Source: Aliivibrio_A kagoshimensis (GTDB taxonomy: Bacteria > Pseudomonadota > Gammaproteobacteria > Enterobacterales > Vibrionaceae). Taken from it: 64,000 nucleotides of DNA. The notes beneath the pieces are model-generated. The model was given only the letters and a program-made list of their open reading frames with translations. It searched no databases and had not been told where the DNA came from. The stretch lies in NCBI RefSeq assembly GCF_050337105.1, contig NZ_JAKJSQ010000005.1:124001-188000 (forward strand), read 5' to 3'. Below, one piece after another: positions 18,068 through 25,850 of the stretch (positions are counted from its first letter, which is position 1; the number at the start of each line of letters is the position of its first letter). Made by a program: the position numbers and the translations under genes.

Positions 18068-18556
18068 TTAATCGATCTCTCTTTCAAGTACCACAAACTT
18101 CATATCATGCGCATTTTTCTCATCCGAGCAATAGTGCTCTGAACTCAGCTCTCTCCACCCTTCTCCCCAATCAGGAAACAGCGTATCTCCCTTAACATCG
18201 AGATCAATATAGGTTAGATAGAGTCGGTCAGCACTCGCTAGACACGATTGATAAATACTTCCTCCACCAATGATCATTAACTCATCACACTCACCTGCCA
18301 CACGCTTCGCTTCTTCAATACTGGTTACCGTGGTCACGCCCTTAATGTTCAACGTGCTATCACGACTGATCACGATATTAAGACGTCCCGGTAGTGGGCG
18401 GCCTATCGACTCGTAGGTTTTCCTACCCATCACTATCGGTTTGTTCATAGTGCATTTTTTAAACCAAACAAAGTCAGCAGGCAGGTGCCAAGGCATTTGG
18501 TTCTCTCTGCCTATGACTCGATGCTTTGCCATTGCAGCAATCATGCTGATTTTCAT
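18068..18556 (-). CDS. folA: Dihydrofolate reductase
   Basis: NADPH-dependent reduction of dihydrofolate to tetrahydrofolate. It has 162 residues from the ATG at 18556, which has AGGAG five bases upstream; a GTG two codons earlier lies inside that site and is less likely. It shows the chromosomal (trimethoprim-target) type motifs VIGRENQMPWHLPADF with the catalytic acid at Asp28, VMGRKTYESIGRPLPGR, and the cofactor loop IIGGGSIY. The apaH-folA neighbourhood is usual for gammaproteobacteria. Nothing indicates a resistance-type plasmid DHFR. Confidence 0.97.
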   Translation of the reverse strand: MKISMIAAMAKHRVIGRENQMPWHLPADFVWFKKCTMNKPIVMGRKTYESIGRPLPGRLNIVISRDSTLNIKGVTTVTSIEEAKRVAGECDELMIIGGGSIYQSCLASADRLYLTYIDLDVKGDTLFPDWGEGWRELSSEHYCSDEKNAHDMKFVVLEREID

Positions 18557-18591
18557 TGTCACTCCTAAATTCCATTAACTCTTTTTGAGGA

Positions 18592-19068
18592 TTATACCAC
18601 TGGTCTACGGCGGTAAAAAAGCAGACCTGGCATCGCTAAGCCAATCGCTAATGCCGCGATAATGAAGACCGTTTTAATCAGGTTTTCGATTAACATCACC
18701 CACAATTCAGGGCTATATCCGATCTGGTTAATTTCCACCACCGCGATCATTGCTTTAAAGGCAAACACACCGGGAACCATGGGAATTAATGCTGCAACGG
18801 TAAATACTTTTGGGTGGGCTAAAAATCGGTGAGACCAATGTACGCCAATCATACCGACCGTCGTCGCAGCGCACAGCGTCGACCACTCTATCGATACGCC
18901 ATAGTGCATCAAGATAAATCGAGTACCATGCCCTATCGCACCGCCAATCGCACAGTATTTTAACGCTTTTACTGGGACATTAAATACCAGCGCAAAACCA
19001 ACGGCAGGTACCATAGCAAATAGCATATCATTAACAACAGCGAGCAAAAAAATCAGAAAATCAGCCAT
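18592..19068 (-). CDS. ThrE-type exporter, small subunit (YjjB/DUF3815-like)
   Basis: Hydrophobic protein of 158 residues with four or five membrane helices, matching the C-terminal half of the threonine/serine exporter (ThrE) fold. In E. coli the equivalent YjjB pairs with YjjP, and the pair has been linked to succinate export. The start overlaps the end of the partner gene by eight bases, so the halves are co-translated. The substrate here is unknown; amino acid or dicarboxylate are both possible. Confidence 0.85.
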   Translation of the reverse strand: MADFLIFLLAVVNDMLFAMVPAVGFALVFNVPVKALKYCAIGGAIGHGTRFILMHYGVSIEWSTLCAATTVGMIGVHWSHRFLAHPKVFTVAALIPMVPGVFAFKAMIAVVEINQIGYSPELWVMLIENLIKTVFIIAALAIGLAMPGLLFYRRRPVV

Positions 19069-19834
19069 TTATCCAGCCCCACACTCCTAAAAGATTCATA
19101 GCAGCAACAATTCCTAAACTGGTCGAAAGCGTCAGCAAAGAAGCCATGGTCCAACGTGCAATACCCATATTGATATAGCCCTTAACCATGTCTGCGATCG
19201 CGTTAATGAGGGGGAAACCAGGTACCAACATCAAAACGGATGAAGCCATGGCAAGAAAAGGTTGTTCACCAATCTGATAGACCACGGCTTGCCCGGATAT
19301 CAATGTGGTGACAAATGCGGTAATTCCAAAATTAAGCAGCGGGTTAAAGTGACGATGACCAATCTCTTGCCGAACAATCATACCTATTGATGAGGCGAGA
19401 AATGTCATTATGAATACTGGCCAATCGCCACCTGCCAAATGACTAAAGCAGGCACATGATAAGCCTATCATCACCACAACTAACCATCGGTTATATCTTT
19501 CCGCGCTGACTTCATCGAGCTTTACTTGGATCTGAGAGAGATTGAGAAGCCCTTTTTCAGCTAAGATACATATACGTTGCGTCTCTGTTACTGCCCGCAT
19601 ATTAATGCCTCGGTCAGGACAACGTCGAGTCGTCGTCATACAGTGATCATCAACCATAGTGGTGATCACAATTGAGCTTGCTGATAGGGAAATGTGCACA
19701 TCGCACACACCTGCAGCAATACCAATTCGGCGACTGATATCGGCAACTAAGGTACTTTCAGCACCATGTTGTAGCAATATCTGCCCCGATTTTGCTACTA
19801 CCCTTGAAATAGCTCTCTGTTGATCTTCAGTCAT
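19061..19834 (-). CDS. ThrE-type exporter, large subunit (YjjP/DUF1212-like)
   Basis: Membrane protein of 257 residues. A soluble N-terminal part (about 1-115) contains the LLQHGAESTLVADISRRIG segment typical of the ThrE N-terminal domain, and about five membrane helices follow. I take the ATG at 19834: AAGGAG lies upstream and the resulting MTEDQQRAISRVV opening is family-like, whereas the open extension of 19 residues has no such support. It forms one transporter with the overlapping downstream gene. A hairpin terminator of obgE lies just upstream, so the pair has its own transcription start. Confidence 0.86.
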   Translation of the reverse strand: MTEDQQRAISRVVAKSGQILLQHGAESTLVADISRRIGIAAGVCDVHISLSASSIVITTMVDDHCMTTTRRCPDRGINMRAVTETQRICILAEKGLLNLSQIQVKLDEVSAERYNRWLVVVMIGLSCACFSHLAGGDWPVFIMTFLASSIGMIVRQEIGHRHFNPLLNFGITAFVTTLISGQAVVYQIGEQPFLAMASSVLMLVPGFPLINAIADMVKGYINMGIARWTMASLLTLSTSLGIVAAMNLLGVWGWING

Positions 19835-19930
19835 TATCCAACCGGCTCCTTGCTGATCATCGTTACACTTGTTGTACAAACTAACACCCACAGTGTGAAC
19901 ACATTTCCAGCAGATTTATTGACCTATATA

Positions 19931-19957
19931 AAAAAAGTCGCAATTAATGCGACTTTT
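19931..19957 (-). terminator. obgE terminator
   Basis: Read leftward: stem AAAAGTCGCA, five-base loop, TGCGACTTTT, then a run of T. It lies 18 bases beyond the obgE stop. Confidence 0.88.
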
Positions 19958-19974
19958 ATAAGTATTGCTGAGGA

Positions 19975-21147
19975 TTAGTCTCTTACGTAGATGACATGAC
20001 CATCATCTTCGTCATCCCAATCATCCCAATCGTCATCATCTTCAGTCACCACATGTTTACCTGCGATGGCGTCTTTATGATAATCATCCCACTTAAAGTC
20101 CACTTTATCATCCGAAGCTTCTTCAACGATCTCTTCAGGGGCTAAGTTTTCCATAAAGTCTGAGAGTTTATAAGTCAGCTCTTTAGTTCCAATGCGATTA
20201 ACTGCAGAAATTCTAAAGTGATCGCCTTCCCAAGCAAGGGCTTCAAGGATCTCAGTGATCTTCTCATCCGCTTCCTCTTCAGACATAAGATCCACTTTAT
20301 TGAAGATCAACCATCTTGGTTTTGCTGATACTTTTTCACTGTACTGTTCAAGTTCAGCAATAATCGTCAGTGCATTTTGTATTGGATCGCTGCCATCAAC
20401 AGGCTGCAGATCAACCATGTGTAATAACACACGACAACGCTCAAGATGCTTTAAGAATCGAATACCTAAACCAGCACCATCCGCAGCACCTTCAATCAGA
20501 CCCGGTATATCAGCAACCACAAAGCTATTACCAGCACCAACACGAACCACACCTAAGCTAGGGATCAAGGTCGTAAATGGGTAATCTGCTACTTTCGGTT
20601 TAGCAGCAGAAACAGCACGAATAAAGGTTGATTTGCCCGCATTTGGCAGGCCTAACATACCAACATCCGCTAGGAGAAGTAACTCTAAGCGCAGTTCACG
20701 AACTTCACCTGGCGTACCAAGTGTCTTTTGACGTGGTGCACGGTTAACCGATGATTTAAAGCGTTGGTTGCCCAAGCCATGCCACCCACCTTTACCAACC
20801 ATCAGCTTTTTGCCGTGCTCGGTAAGCTCACCAACGACTTCACCGGTTTCAAGGTCTGTCGCACGAGTCCCTACAGGAACTTTGATCACTTTGTCTTGAC
20901 CGCGTTTACCCGTACAGTTGCCGCCACTACCATTGGTTCCACGTTCCGCTTTATGGAAACGCTCGAAACGATAGTCGACCAATGTGTTTAAATTATTATC
21001 GGCAAGTAAATAAACGTCACCGCCATCACCGCCATCGCCGCCGTCTGGGCCGCCCTTATCAACAAATTTTTCACGCCAGAAACTAACGACACCGCTGCCG
21101 CCATCTCCCGCTTCAATTTTTATTACCGCTTCATCAACGAATTTCAT
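19975..21147 (-). CDS. obgE: Obg-family ribosome-assembly GTPase
   Basis: Essential GTPase of late 50S subunit maturation, also tied to the stringent response and chromosome partition (also called CgtA). It has 390 residues. The Gly-rich Obg domain (about 1-158) opens MKFVDEAVIKIEAGDGGSG with the GGDGGDGG repeats. The G domain (about 160-335) has the G1 motif GLPNAGKST, G3 DIPGLIEGA and G4 FNKVDL. The tail is very acidic (DDDDWDDWDDEDD). The ATG has a GGAG site. It follows rplU-rpmA with a terminator between, so it may be read partly by read-through. Confidence 0.98.
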   Translation of the reverse strand: MKFVDEAVIKIEAGDGGSGVVSFWREKFVDKGGPDGGDGGDGGDVYLLADNNLNTLVDYRFERFHKAERGTNGSGGNCTGKRGQDKVIKVPVGTRATDLETGEVVGELTEHGKKLMVGKGGWHGLGNQRFKSSVNRAPRQKTLGTPGEVRELRLELLLLADVGMLGLPNAGKSTFIRAVSAAKPKVADYPFTTLIPSLGVVRVGAGNSFVVADIPGLIEGAADGAGLGIRFLKHLERCRVLLHMVDLQPVDGSDPIQNALTIIAELEQYSEKVSAKPRWLIFNKVDLMSEEEADEKITEILEALAWEGDHFRISAVNRIGTKELTYKLSDFMENLAPEEIVEEASDDKVDFKWDDYHKDAIAGKHVVTEDDDDWDDWDDEDDGHVIYVRD

Positions 21148-21318
21148 GTTTTTCTCCGCACTATCGCGTTGTGTGTCGATTGATAACTAGACACAAAATA
21201 CTCTTACAGTAAGTTTAGGTCAGAATATAAAGCTGAGAAACTCAATTCGCTTCTATAGCAGTTATTGATCGAAACTAAGATCACTAGGATCTTTTTATTA
21301 CTCGGCATCTATAAATAA

Positions 21319-21345
21319 AAAGCCCCGCCATATAGGCAGGGCTTT
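21319..21345 (-). terminator. rplU-rpmA terminator
   Basis: Read leftward: AAAGCCCTGCC, loop TATAT, GGCGGGGCTTT with one stem mismatch, then a T-rich tail. It lies 20 bases after the rpmA stop and before obgE. Confidence 0.85.
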
Positions 21346-21365
21346 AGAATTCATCTTGAGGCTAA

Positions 21366-21623
21366 TTACTCAGCTTCGATGCTTACAAACTTACGGTTTT
21401 TAGGACCTTTAACTTCGAACTTCACTTTACCTTCGGTAAGAGCGAATAGAGTGTGGTCTTTACCGCAACCTACGTTGTTTCCAGGGTGGAACTTAGTTCC
21501 ACGCTGACGAACGATGATGTTACCTGCAAGTACAGATTCGCCACCGAAACGCTTAACACCTAGGCGTTTGCTTTCTGAATCACGGCCGTTATTAGTAGAA
21601 CCGCCAGCTTTTTTATGTGCCAT
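21366..21623 (-). CDS. rpmA: 50S ribosomal protein L27 (bL27)
   Basis: Ribosomal protein of 85 residues whose flexible N-terminus reaches the peptidyl-transferase centre. It starts MAHKKAGGSTNNGRDS with the conserved GVKRFGGE and the IIVRQRGTKFHPG core. No cleavable N-terminal extension of the Firmicutes type is present. It has an AAGGAG ribosome binding site and lies 17 bases after rplU in the usual two-gene operon. Confidence 0.99.
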   Translation of the reverse strand: MAHKKAGGSTNNGRDSESKRLGVKRFGGESVLAGNIIVRQRGTKFHPGNNVGCGKDHTLFALTEGKVKFEVKGPKNRKFVSIEAE

Positions 21624-21640
21624 TTTATATGCTCCTTAAA

Positions 21641-21952
21641 TTAAGCGCTGATGCCAGTAATTTTGACTTCAGTGAACCATTGACGATGGCCCATTTGCTT
21701 ACGAGAATGCTTACGACGACGGAACTTAACGATTTTTACTTTATCGCCACGACCGTGCTTAACTACTTCAGCAGTAATTTTCGCGCCAGCAACTAAAGGT
21801 GCACCTACAGTGATTTCTTCACCGTTAGCAATCATAAGAACACTGTCAAAATCAACAGTTGCGCCAGTTTCAGCGTCTAGTTTTTCCAAGCGAAGAGTTT
21901 GACCTTCACTTACACGGTGTTGTTTACCACCACTTTGGAAAATAGCGTACAT
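21641..21952 (-). CDS. rplU: 50S ribosomal protein L21 (bL21)
   Basis: Ribosomal protein of 103 residues, standard length. It opens MYAIFQSGGKQHRVSEGQTL and carries the C-terminal signature KFRRRKHSRKQMGHRQ that contacts 23S rRNA. First gene of rplU-rpmA, divergent from ispB as in many gammaproteobacteria; the promoters of both must lie in the 265-base gap. The ribosome binding site is CGGAG. Confidence 0.99.
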   Translation of the reverse strand: MYAIFQSGGKQHRVSEGQTLRLEKLDAETGATVDFDSVLMIANGEEITVGAPLVAGAKITAEVVKHGRGDKVKIVKFRRRKHSRKQMGHRQWFTEVKITGISA

Positions 21953-22217
21953 GTTTTACTCCGCTTTCTTCCGCACAGCCTAATGCCTCTTGGGACAAAA
22001 TGGGTATGCGTTTATACTCATCAATAGGGCGTGGATTCTACGCGAATGATTTACTGCTGACAAGCCATAAAGTGAAGAAAAATGGCGAAAAGCTAAACAA
22101 ATTTATTTGGGCCCCCTTTAGTCACACATAAATTGTATAGTCGAGGCTGTTTTGGTGTACTATTCGTTGAATAAATTAAATTCACTTGCCTGCTCAGGCC
22201 TTTTACTTGCTGGACCT

Positions 22218-23192
22218 ATGATGGATTTTAAAACTATCCAAGCGCTTACTGCTGACGATATGAAAAAAGTAGACGAAACGATACTCGCTCAACTTAATTC
22301 TGACGTAGCATTAATCAATCAACTTGGTTTTTATATTATCAGTGGCGGCGGAAAACGCCTACGACCAATGCTCGCCGTTTTATCAGCAAAAGCGCTCGGA
22401 TACCATGGTGAAAAGCATACCATGGCTGCAGCGTTCATTGAGTTCATCCACACCGCCACATTACTGCACGATGACGTTGTCGACGAGTCGGACATGCGAC
22501 GTGGTAAAGAAACAGCCAACGCTGCATTTGGTAATGCTGCCAGTGTACTGGTTGGCGATTTTATCTATACCCGTTCATTTCAAATGATGACCAGTTTAGG
22601 ATCCTTAAAGATCCTAGGTTTAATGAGTGACTCTGTTAATGTGATCGCTGAGGGCGAAGTTCAACAATTAATGAACTGCAATAACCCAGACACCACTGAA
22701 GAGAGCTACATGCAGGTCATCTACTCAAAAACCGCACGCCTGTTTGAAGCGGCAACGCAAATTGGCGCGATGTTAAATGACGCTTCACCTGAGATAGAAA
22801 CCGCAATGCAAAATTACGGAAAATACTTAGGAACGGCATTTCAGCTTATTGATGATGTTATGGATTACGCCGCTGACGGTGAAGAGATGGGCAAAAACGT
22901 CGGCGATGATCTTGCTGAAGGAAAACCGACCTTGCCTCTATTACATGCAATGAAACATGGTAATCAACAACAAGCAGCCATGATCAGAGAAGCGATCGAG
23001 AATGGCAACGGTTTGGACCAGTTAACTCCAATCTTAGCCGCAATGGATCAAGTAGGATCCCTTGCTTATACCAGCCAAAAAGCGGAAGAAGAAGCAGACA
23101 AAGCAATCGCTGAATTAACGATTCTTCCAGAGTCTGAGTATAAAGAGGCGTTAAAGGCACTTGCTCATATGGCAGTACGTCGTAGCAGTTAA
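22218..23192 (+). CDS. ispB: Octaprenyl diphosphate synthase
   Basis: Trans-prenyltransferase that makes the ubiquinone/menaquinone side chain from FPP and IPP. It has 324 residues from the ATG at 22218; the next codon is also ATG, giving the alternative MDFKTIQALT start of 323 residues. Upstream open sequence looks non-coding. The aspartate-rich motifs are DDVVDESDMRRG (first) and LIDDVMDYA (second), and the GGGKRLRP motif lies near residue 46. A bidirectional terminator follows, shared with mdh. Confidence 0.97.
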   Translation: MMDFKTIQALTADDMKKVDETILAQLNSDVALINQLGFYIISGGGKRLRPMLAVLSAKALGYHGEKHTMAAAFIEFIHTATLLHDDVVDESDMRRGKETANAAFGNAASVLVGDFIYTRSFQMMTSLGSLKILGLMSDSVNVIAEGEVQQLMNCNNPDTTEESYMQVIYSKTARLFEAATQIGAMLNDASPEIETAMQNYGKYLGTAFQLIDDVMDYAADGEEMGKNVGDDLAEGKPTLPLLHAMKHGNQQQAAMIREAIENGNGLDQLTPILAAMDQVGSLAYTSQKAEEEADKAIAELTILPESEYKEALKALAHMAVRRSS

Positions 23193-23236
23193 TATCTGGC
23201 AGCTAGCTATAAGCTATGGCATCTACAGGATGAAAA

Positions 23237-23261
23237 AAGGAAGCGACCGAGTCGCTTCCTT
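23237..23261. terminator. Bidirectional terminator between ispB and mdh
   Basis: Stem AAGGAAGCGAC, three-base loop, GTCGCTTCCTT. T-rich sequence follows on the plus strand (with an ambiguous base at 23262) and a run of T follows on the minus strand, so it serves both convergent genes. Confidence 0.9.
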
Positions 23262-23289
23262 NTTTATTAGATGACTTTTATTTAAATGG

Positions 23290-24222
23290 TTAGACGAAAT
23301 CTTCGCCCAGCTTAATGTCCGCTTTTAGCGTATCTAACATGCTGTCTAAGGCTTGTTGCTCAAAATCACTCAACTTACCATAGCTCTGTACCTCTTCAAC
23401 GCCCTCTTTACCCAATAAGATTGGTTGAGCAAAGAAACGAGCATGAGGATTATCACTCTCAACATAAGCACACTCTACAACGCCTTTTTCGCCTTGTAGT
23501 GCCTTAACTAAAGAGAGACCAAAACGACACGCCGCTTGACCCATAGAGAGCGTAGCAGAACCACCGCCTGCTTTAGCTTCTACTACTTCTGTACCTGCAT
23601 TTTGAATACGAGGAGTCAAAGCAGTCACTTCTTCAGCAGTAAACTCAACACCTTCTACTTGAGAGAGAAGAGGAAGAATCGTCACACCTGAGTGACCACC
23701 AATAACCGGAACACTCACTTCACCGACCGCTCTGTTTTTTAGCTCAGCGACAAAAGTCTCAGAGCGGATAACATCCAGCGTCGTGATACCAAATAGTTTA
23801 CGTTTATTGTACACACCGGCTTTTTTCAATACATCAGCAGCAATCGCTACTGTCGTATTTACAGGGTTAGTAATAATACCTATGCATGCATCTGGGCATG
23901 AGATAGCCACTTTCTCCGCTAAAGACTTCACAATCCCTGCATTGATATTAAACAGATCAGAACGATCCATACCTGGTTTACGAGCGACACCAGCAGAGAT
24001 AAGGACCACATCAGCACCCTCTAGTGCTGGAGATGGATCTTCACCACAGTAACCTTTAATAGAAACTGGTGTTGGGATATGGCTCAGATCGACAGCAACG
24101 CCAGGAGTCACAGGTGCGATATCATACAAAGCAAGATCCGATCCCGCTGGCAAATTGTTTTTCAGTAGTAAGGCAAGAGCTTGCCCAATGCCACCAGCAG
24201 CTCCAATCACAGCAACTTTCAT
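23290..24222 (-). CDS. mdh: Malate dehydrogenase
   Basis: NAD-dependent interconversion of malate and oxaloacetate in the TCA cycle. At 310 residues it is close to E. coli Mdh (312). The Rossmann motif is GAAGGIGQALALLLK (about 7-21), with NPVNTTVAIAA and the catalytic IGGHSGVTILPL (His near 177); substrate-binding Arg lie in ARKPGMDRSDL. AAAGGAGAACG precedes the ATG. It is divergent from argR, a linkage common in gammaproteobacteria. Confidence 0.98.
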   Translation of the reverse strand: MKVAVIGAAGGIGQALALLLKNNLPAGSDLALYDIAPVTPGVAVDLSHIPTPVSIKGYCGEDPSPALEGADVVLISAGVARKPGMDRSDLFNINAGIVKSLAEKVAISCPDACIGIITNPVNTTVAIAADVLKKAGVYNKRKLFGITTLDVIRSETFVAELKNRAVGEVSVPVIGGHSGVTILPLLSQVEGVEFTAEEVTALTPRIQNAGTEVVEAKAGGGSATLSMGQAACRFGLSLVKALQGEKGVVECAYVESDNPHARFFAQPILLGKEGVEEVQSYGKLSDFEQQALDSMLDTLKADIKLGEDFV

Positions 24223-24547
24223 ATTCGTTCTCCTTTACGCTCGAAGTTATATTCTCGAAATTTTATAAGATTCAGTATTCTCTAAAGTTATCGTAAGCAT
24301 TACTGAATTTCAATCCAGAACCATCAGCTTTAGGAGCCTACGAGTTTGTATTCTATACGGGCTAACCGCATCACTCAATACACATACGACTAAAGAATAT
24401 AACTTATTTTACATTTAACCTACATAGCGTTCATATAGTTAACACCGCTACATAGTGACTTGGACACCATTTCTATGACTTTGTTTGATGTTTTTTATCA
24501 ATATATGCGAAAATATGAGTTCCTCCTCTCTCTTAGAAATAATTGAT
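24223..24547. other. Divergent mdh/argR promoter region
   Basis: 325 bases without a gene. It must hold the promoters of both mdh (leftward) and argR (rightward). One imperfect ARG-box-like element (TGAATTTCAATCCA, from 24304) is present, but the expected tandem partner is not evident. No leader peptide, RNA structure or repeat stands out. Confidence 0.5.
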
Positions 24548-25018
24548 ATGCGAAATACTGAAAAAAATGACCACTTGGTCAAAGCATTTAAGGCTATTCT
24601 GAAAGAAGAACGATTTGGCTCACAAGGCGAAATTGTTGATGCCCTTAAACACCAAGGCTTTGACAATATAAACCAATCAAAAATATCACGTATGTTGACC
24701 AAATATGGCGCGGTGAGAACTCGTAATGCCAAAATGGAAATGGTCTACTGCCTTCCAATTGAACTTGGGGTACCCACCACCACAAGTCCACTACGAGATT
24801 TAGTCATGGATATCGATCGCAACCAAGCGATTGTTGTTATTCATACTGGGCCTGGTGCCGCTCAGCTCATTGCGAGATTACTGGATTCATTAGGTAAATC
24901 TGAAGGGATTTTAGGGGTTGTTGCGGGTGATGATACTATCTTTATTACACCGACACTCAATGTCTCGACGGTAGAGTTATTTGATTCTGTTTGTGACTTA
25001 TTTGATTACTCAGTATAA
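24548..25018 (+). CDS. argR: Arginine repressor
   Basis: Arginine-dependent hexameric repressor of arginine biosynthesis, also an accessory factor for Xer recombination at cer-type sites in E. coli. It has 156 residues from the ATG at 24548, the same as E. coli ArgR; the open upstream extension is not family-like. The N-terminal winged helix (about 8-75) has GSQGEIVDALKHQG and INQSKISRMLTK. The C-terminal oligomerisation and arginine domain includes HTGPGAAQLIARLLD and GDDTIFI. A terminator follows. Confidence 0.97.
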   Translation: MRNTEKNDHLVKAFKAILKEERFGSQGEIVDALKHQGFDNINQSKISRMLTKYGAVRTRNAKMEMVYCLPIELGVPTTTSPLRDLVMDIDRNQAIVVIHTGPGAAQLIARLLDSLGKSEGILGVVAGDDTIFITPTLNVSTVELFDSVCDLFDYSV

Positions 25019-25037
25019 ATGGCCACCCAAAATAGCT

Positions 25038-25070
25038 AAGGATGAGAGCCTACGTCTCATCCTTTTTTTT
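25038..25070 (+). terminator. argR terminator
   Basis: Stem AAGGATGAGA (25038-25047), seven-base loop, TCTCATCCTT (25055-25064) and eight T. It lies between convergent argR and rluA. Confidence 0.92.
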
Positions 25071-25089
25071 GCCCGCAATTTAATCAACA

Positions 25090-25827
25090 CTACGAAGAGA
25101 CAAGTAACTTATAATCTGGCAGTTCAACTGGCCGCTCAATGGCTGGTAATACATCGCCTCTCGCCTCAGGATAAAAATCACACGGAACAAAGAGATGAGT
25201 CAGTTGATTGCTGTGAGGGTGATAAAGACTTAACTCAGCAGAGTGTAGCTGTAGACGCTCTGAAAACGCTCTTGACGCTTCACAGGCATAAAACTCATCT
25301 CCAACAATAGGATGCCCTAGTGCCATCATATGTACCCGGAGTTGATGGGAGCGTCCTGTGACAGGCAGCAACCTCACCAACGTGGTTTGATCTTCGTAAG
25401 CAATCACTTCGTATCGAGTTTGAGACTGCTTGCCATGTTCATAACAGACTTTCTGCTTAGGCCTATTTGGCCAGTCACAAATCAGAGGAAGATCAATCTC
25501 CCCTTGCTGTTGCTCAACTCTTCCCCACACTCGAGCGTAGTAGACTTTGTGCGTCAATCGGTATTGAAACTGCTTTTTTATATGACGCTCTGCTTCTTTA
25601 TGCAGAGCAAACACCATCAAGCCTGAAGTTGCCATATCCAAGCGATGCACCAGCTGCGCCTCTGGAAACTCAGCGATCACTCGAGACCAGACACTGTCAT
25701 AGTGATCGGGGTGTTTACCAGGATTTGACAGCAACCCGGCAGGCTTATTGACCGTAAGAATATGCTCATCTTGATAAACAATCTCTAACCAAGGGTCAGT
25801 CGGTGGGTGATACTCAATAACAGACAT
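25090..25827 (-). CDS. rluA: RluA-family rRNA/tRNA pseudouridine synthase
   Basis: Isomerises uridine to pseudouridine; E. coli RluA acts on 23S rRNA U746 and on U32 of several tRNAs. It has 245 residues from the second Met (25827). The core opens DEHILTVNKPAGLLS, the catalytic Asp is in VHRLDMATSGLMVF (about 62-75), and the C-terminus has GRSHQLRVHMMALGHPIVGD. No S4 domain, which fits RluA rather than RluC/D. It follows rapA on the same strand with a short gap, as in E. coli, supporting the specific name. Confidence 0.92.
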   Translation of the reverse strand: MSVIEYHPPTDPWLEIVYQDEHILTVNKPAGLLSNPGKHPDHYDSVWSRVIAEFPEAQLVHRLDMATSGLMVFALHKEAERHIKKQFQYRLTHKVYYARVWGRVEQQQGEIDLPLICDWPNRPKQKVCYEHGKQSQTRYEVIAYEDQTTLVRLLPVTGRSHQLRVHMMALGHPIVGDEFYACEASRAFSERLQLHSAELSLYHPHSNQLTHLFVPCDFYPEARGDVLPAIERPVELPDYKLLVSS

Positions 25828-25850
25828 ATTAAAACTCAACAGTGGCGCGA

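Noticed and set aside
24302..24320. ARG-box-like element before argR
   Set aside because: One half-site matches and the other has a mismatch, and the expected neighbouring box three bases away is missing. Too weak to claim autoregulation.
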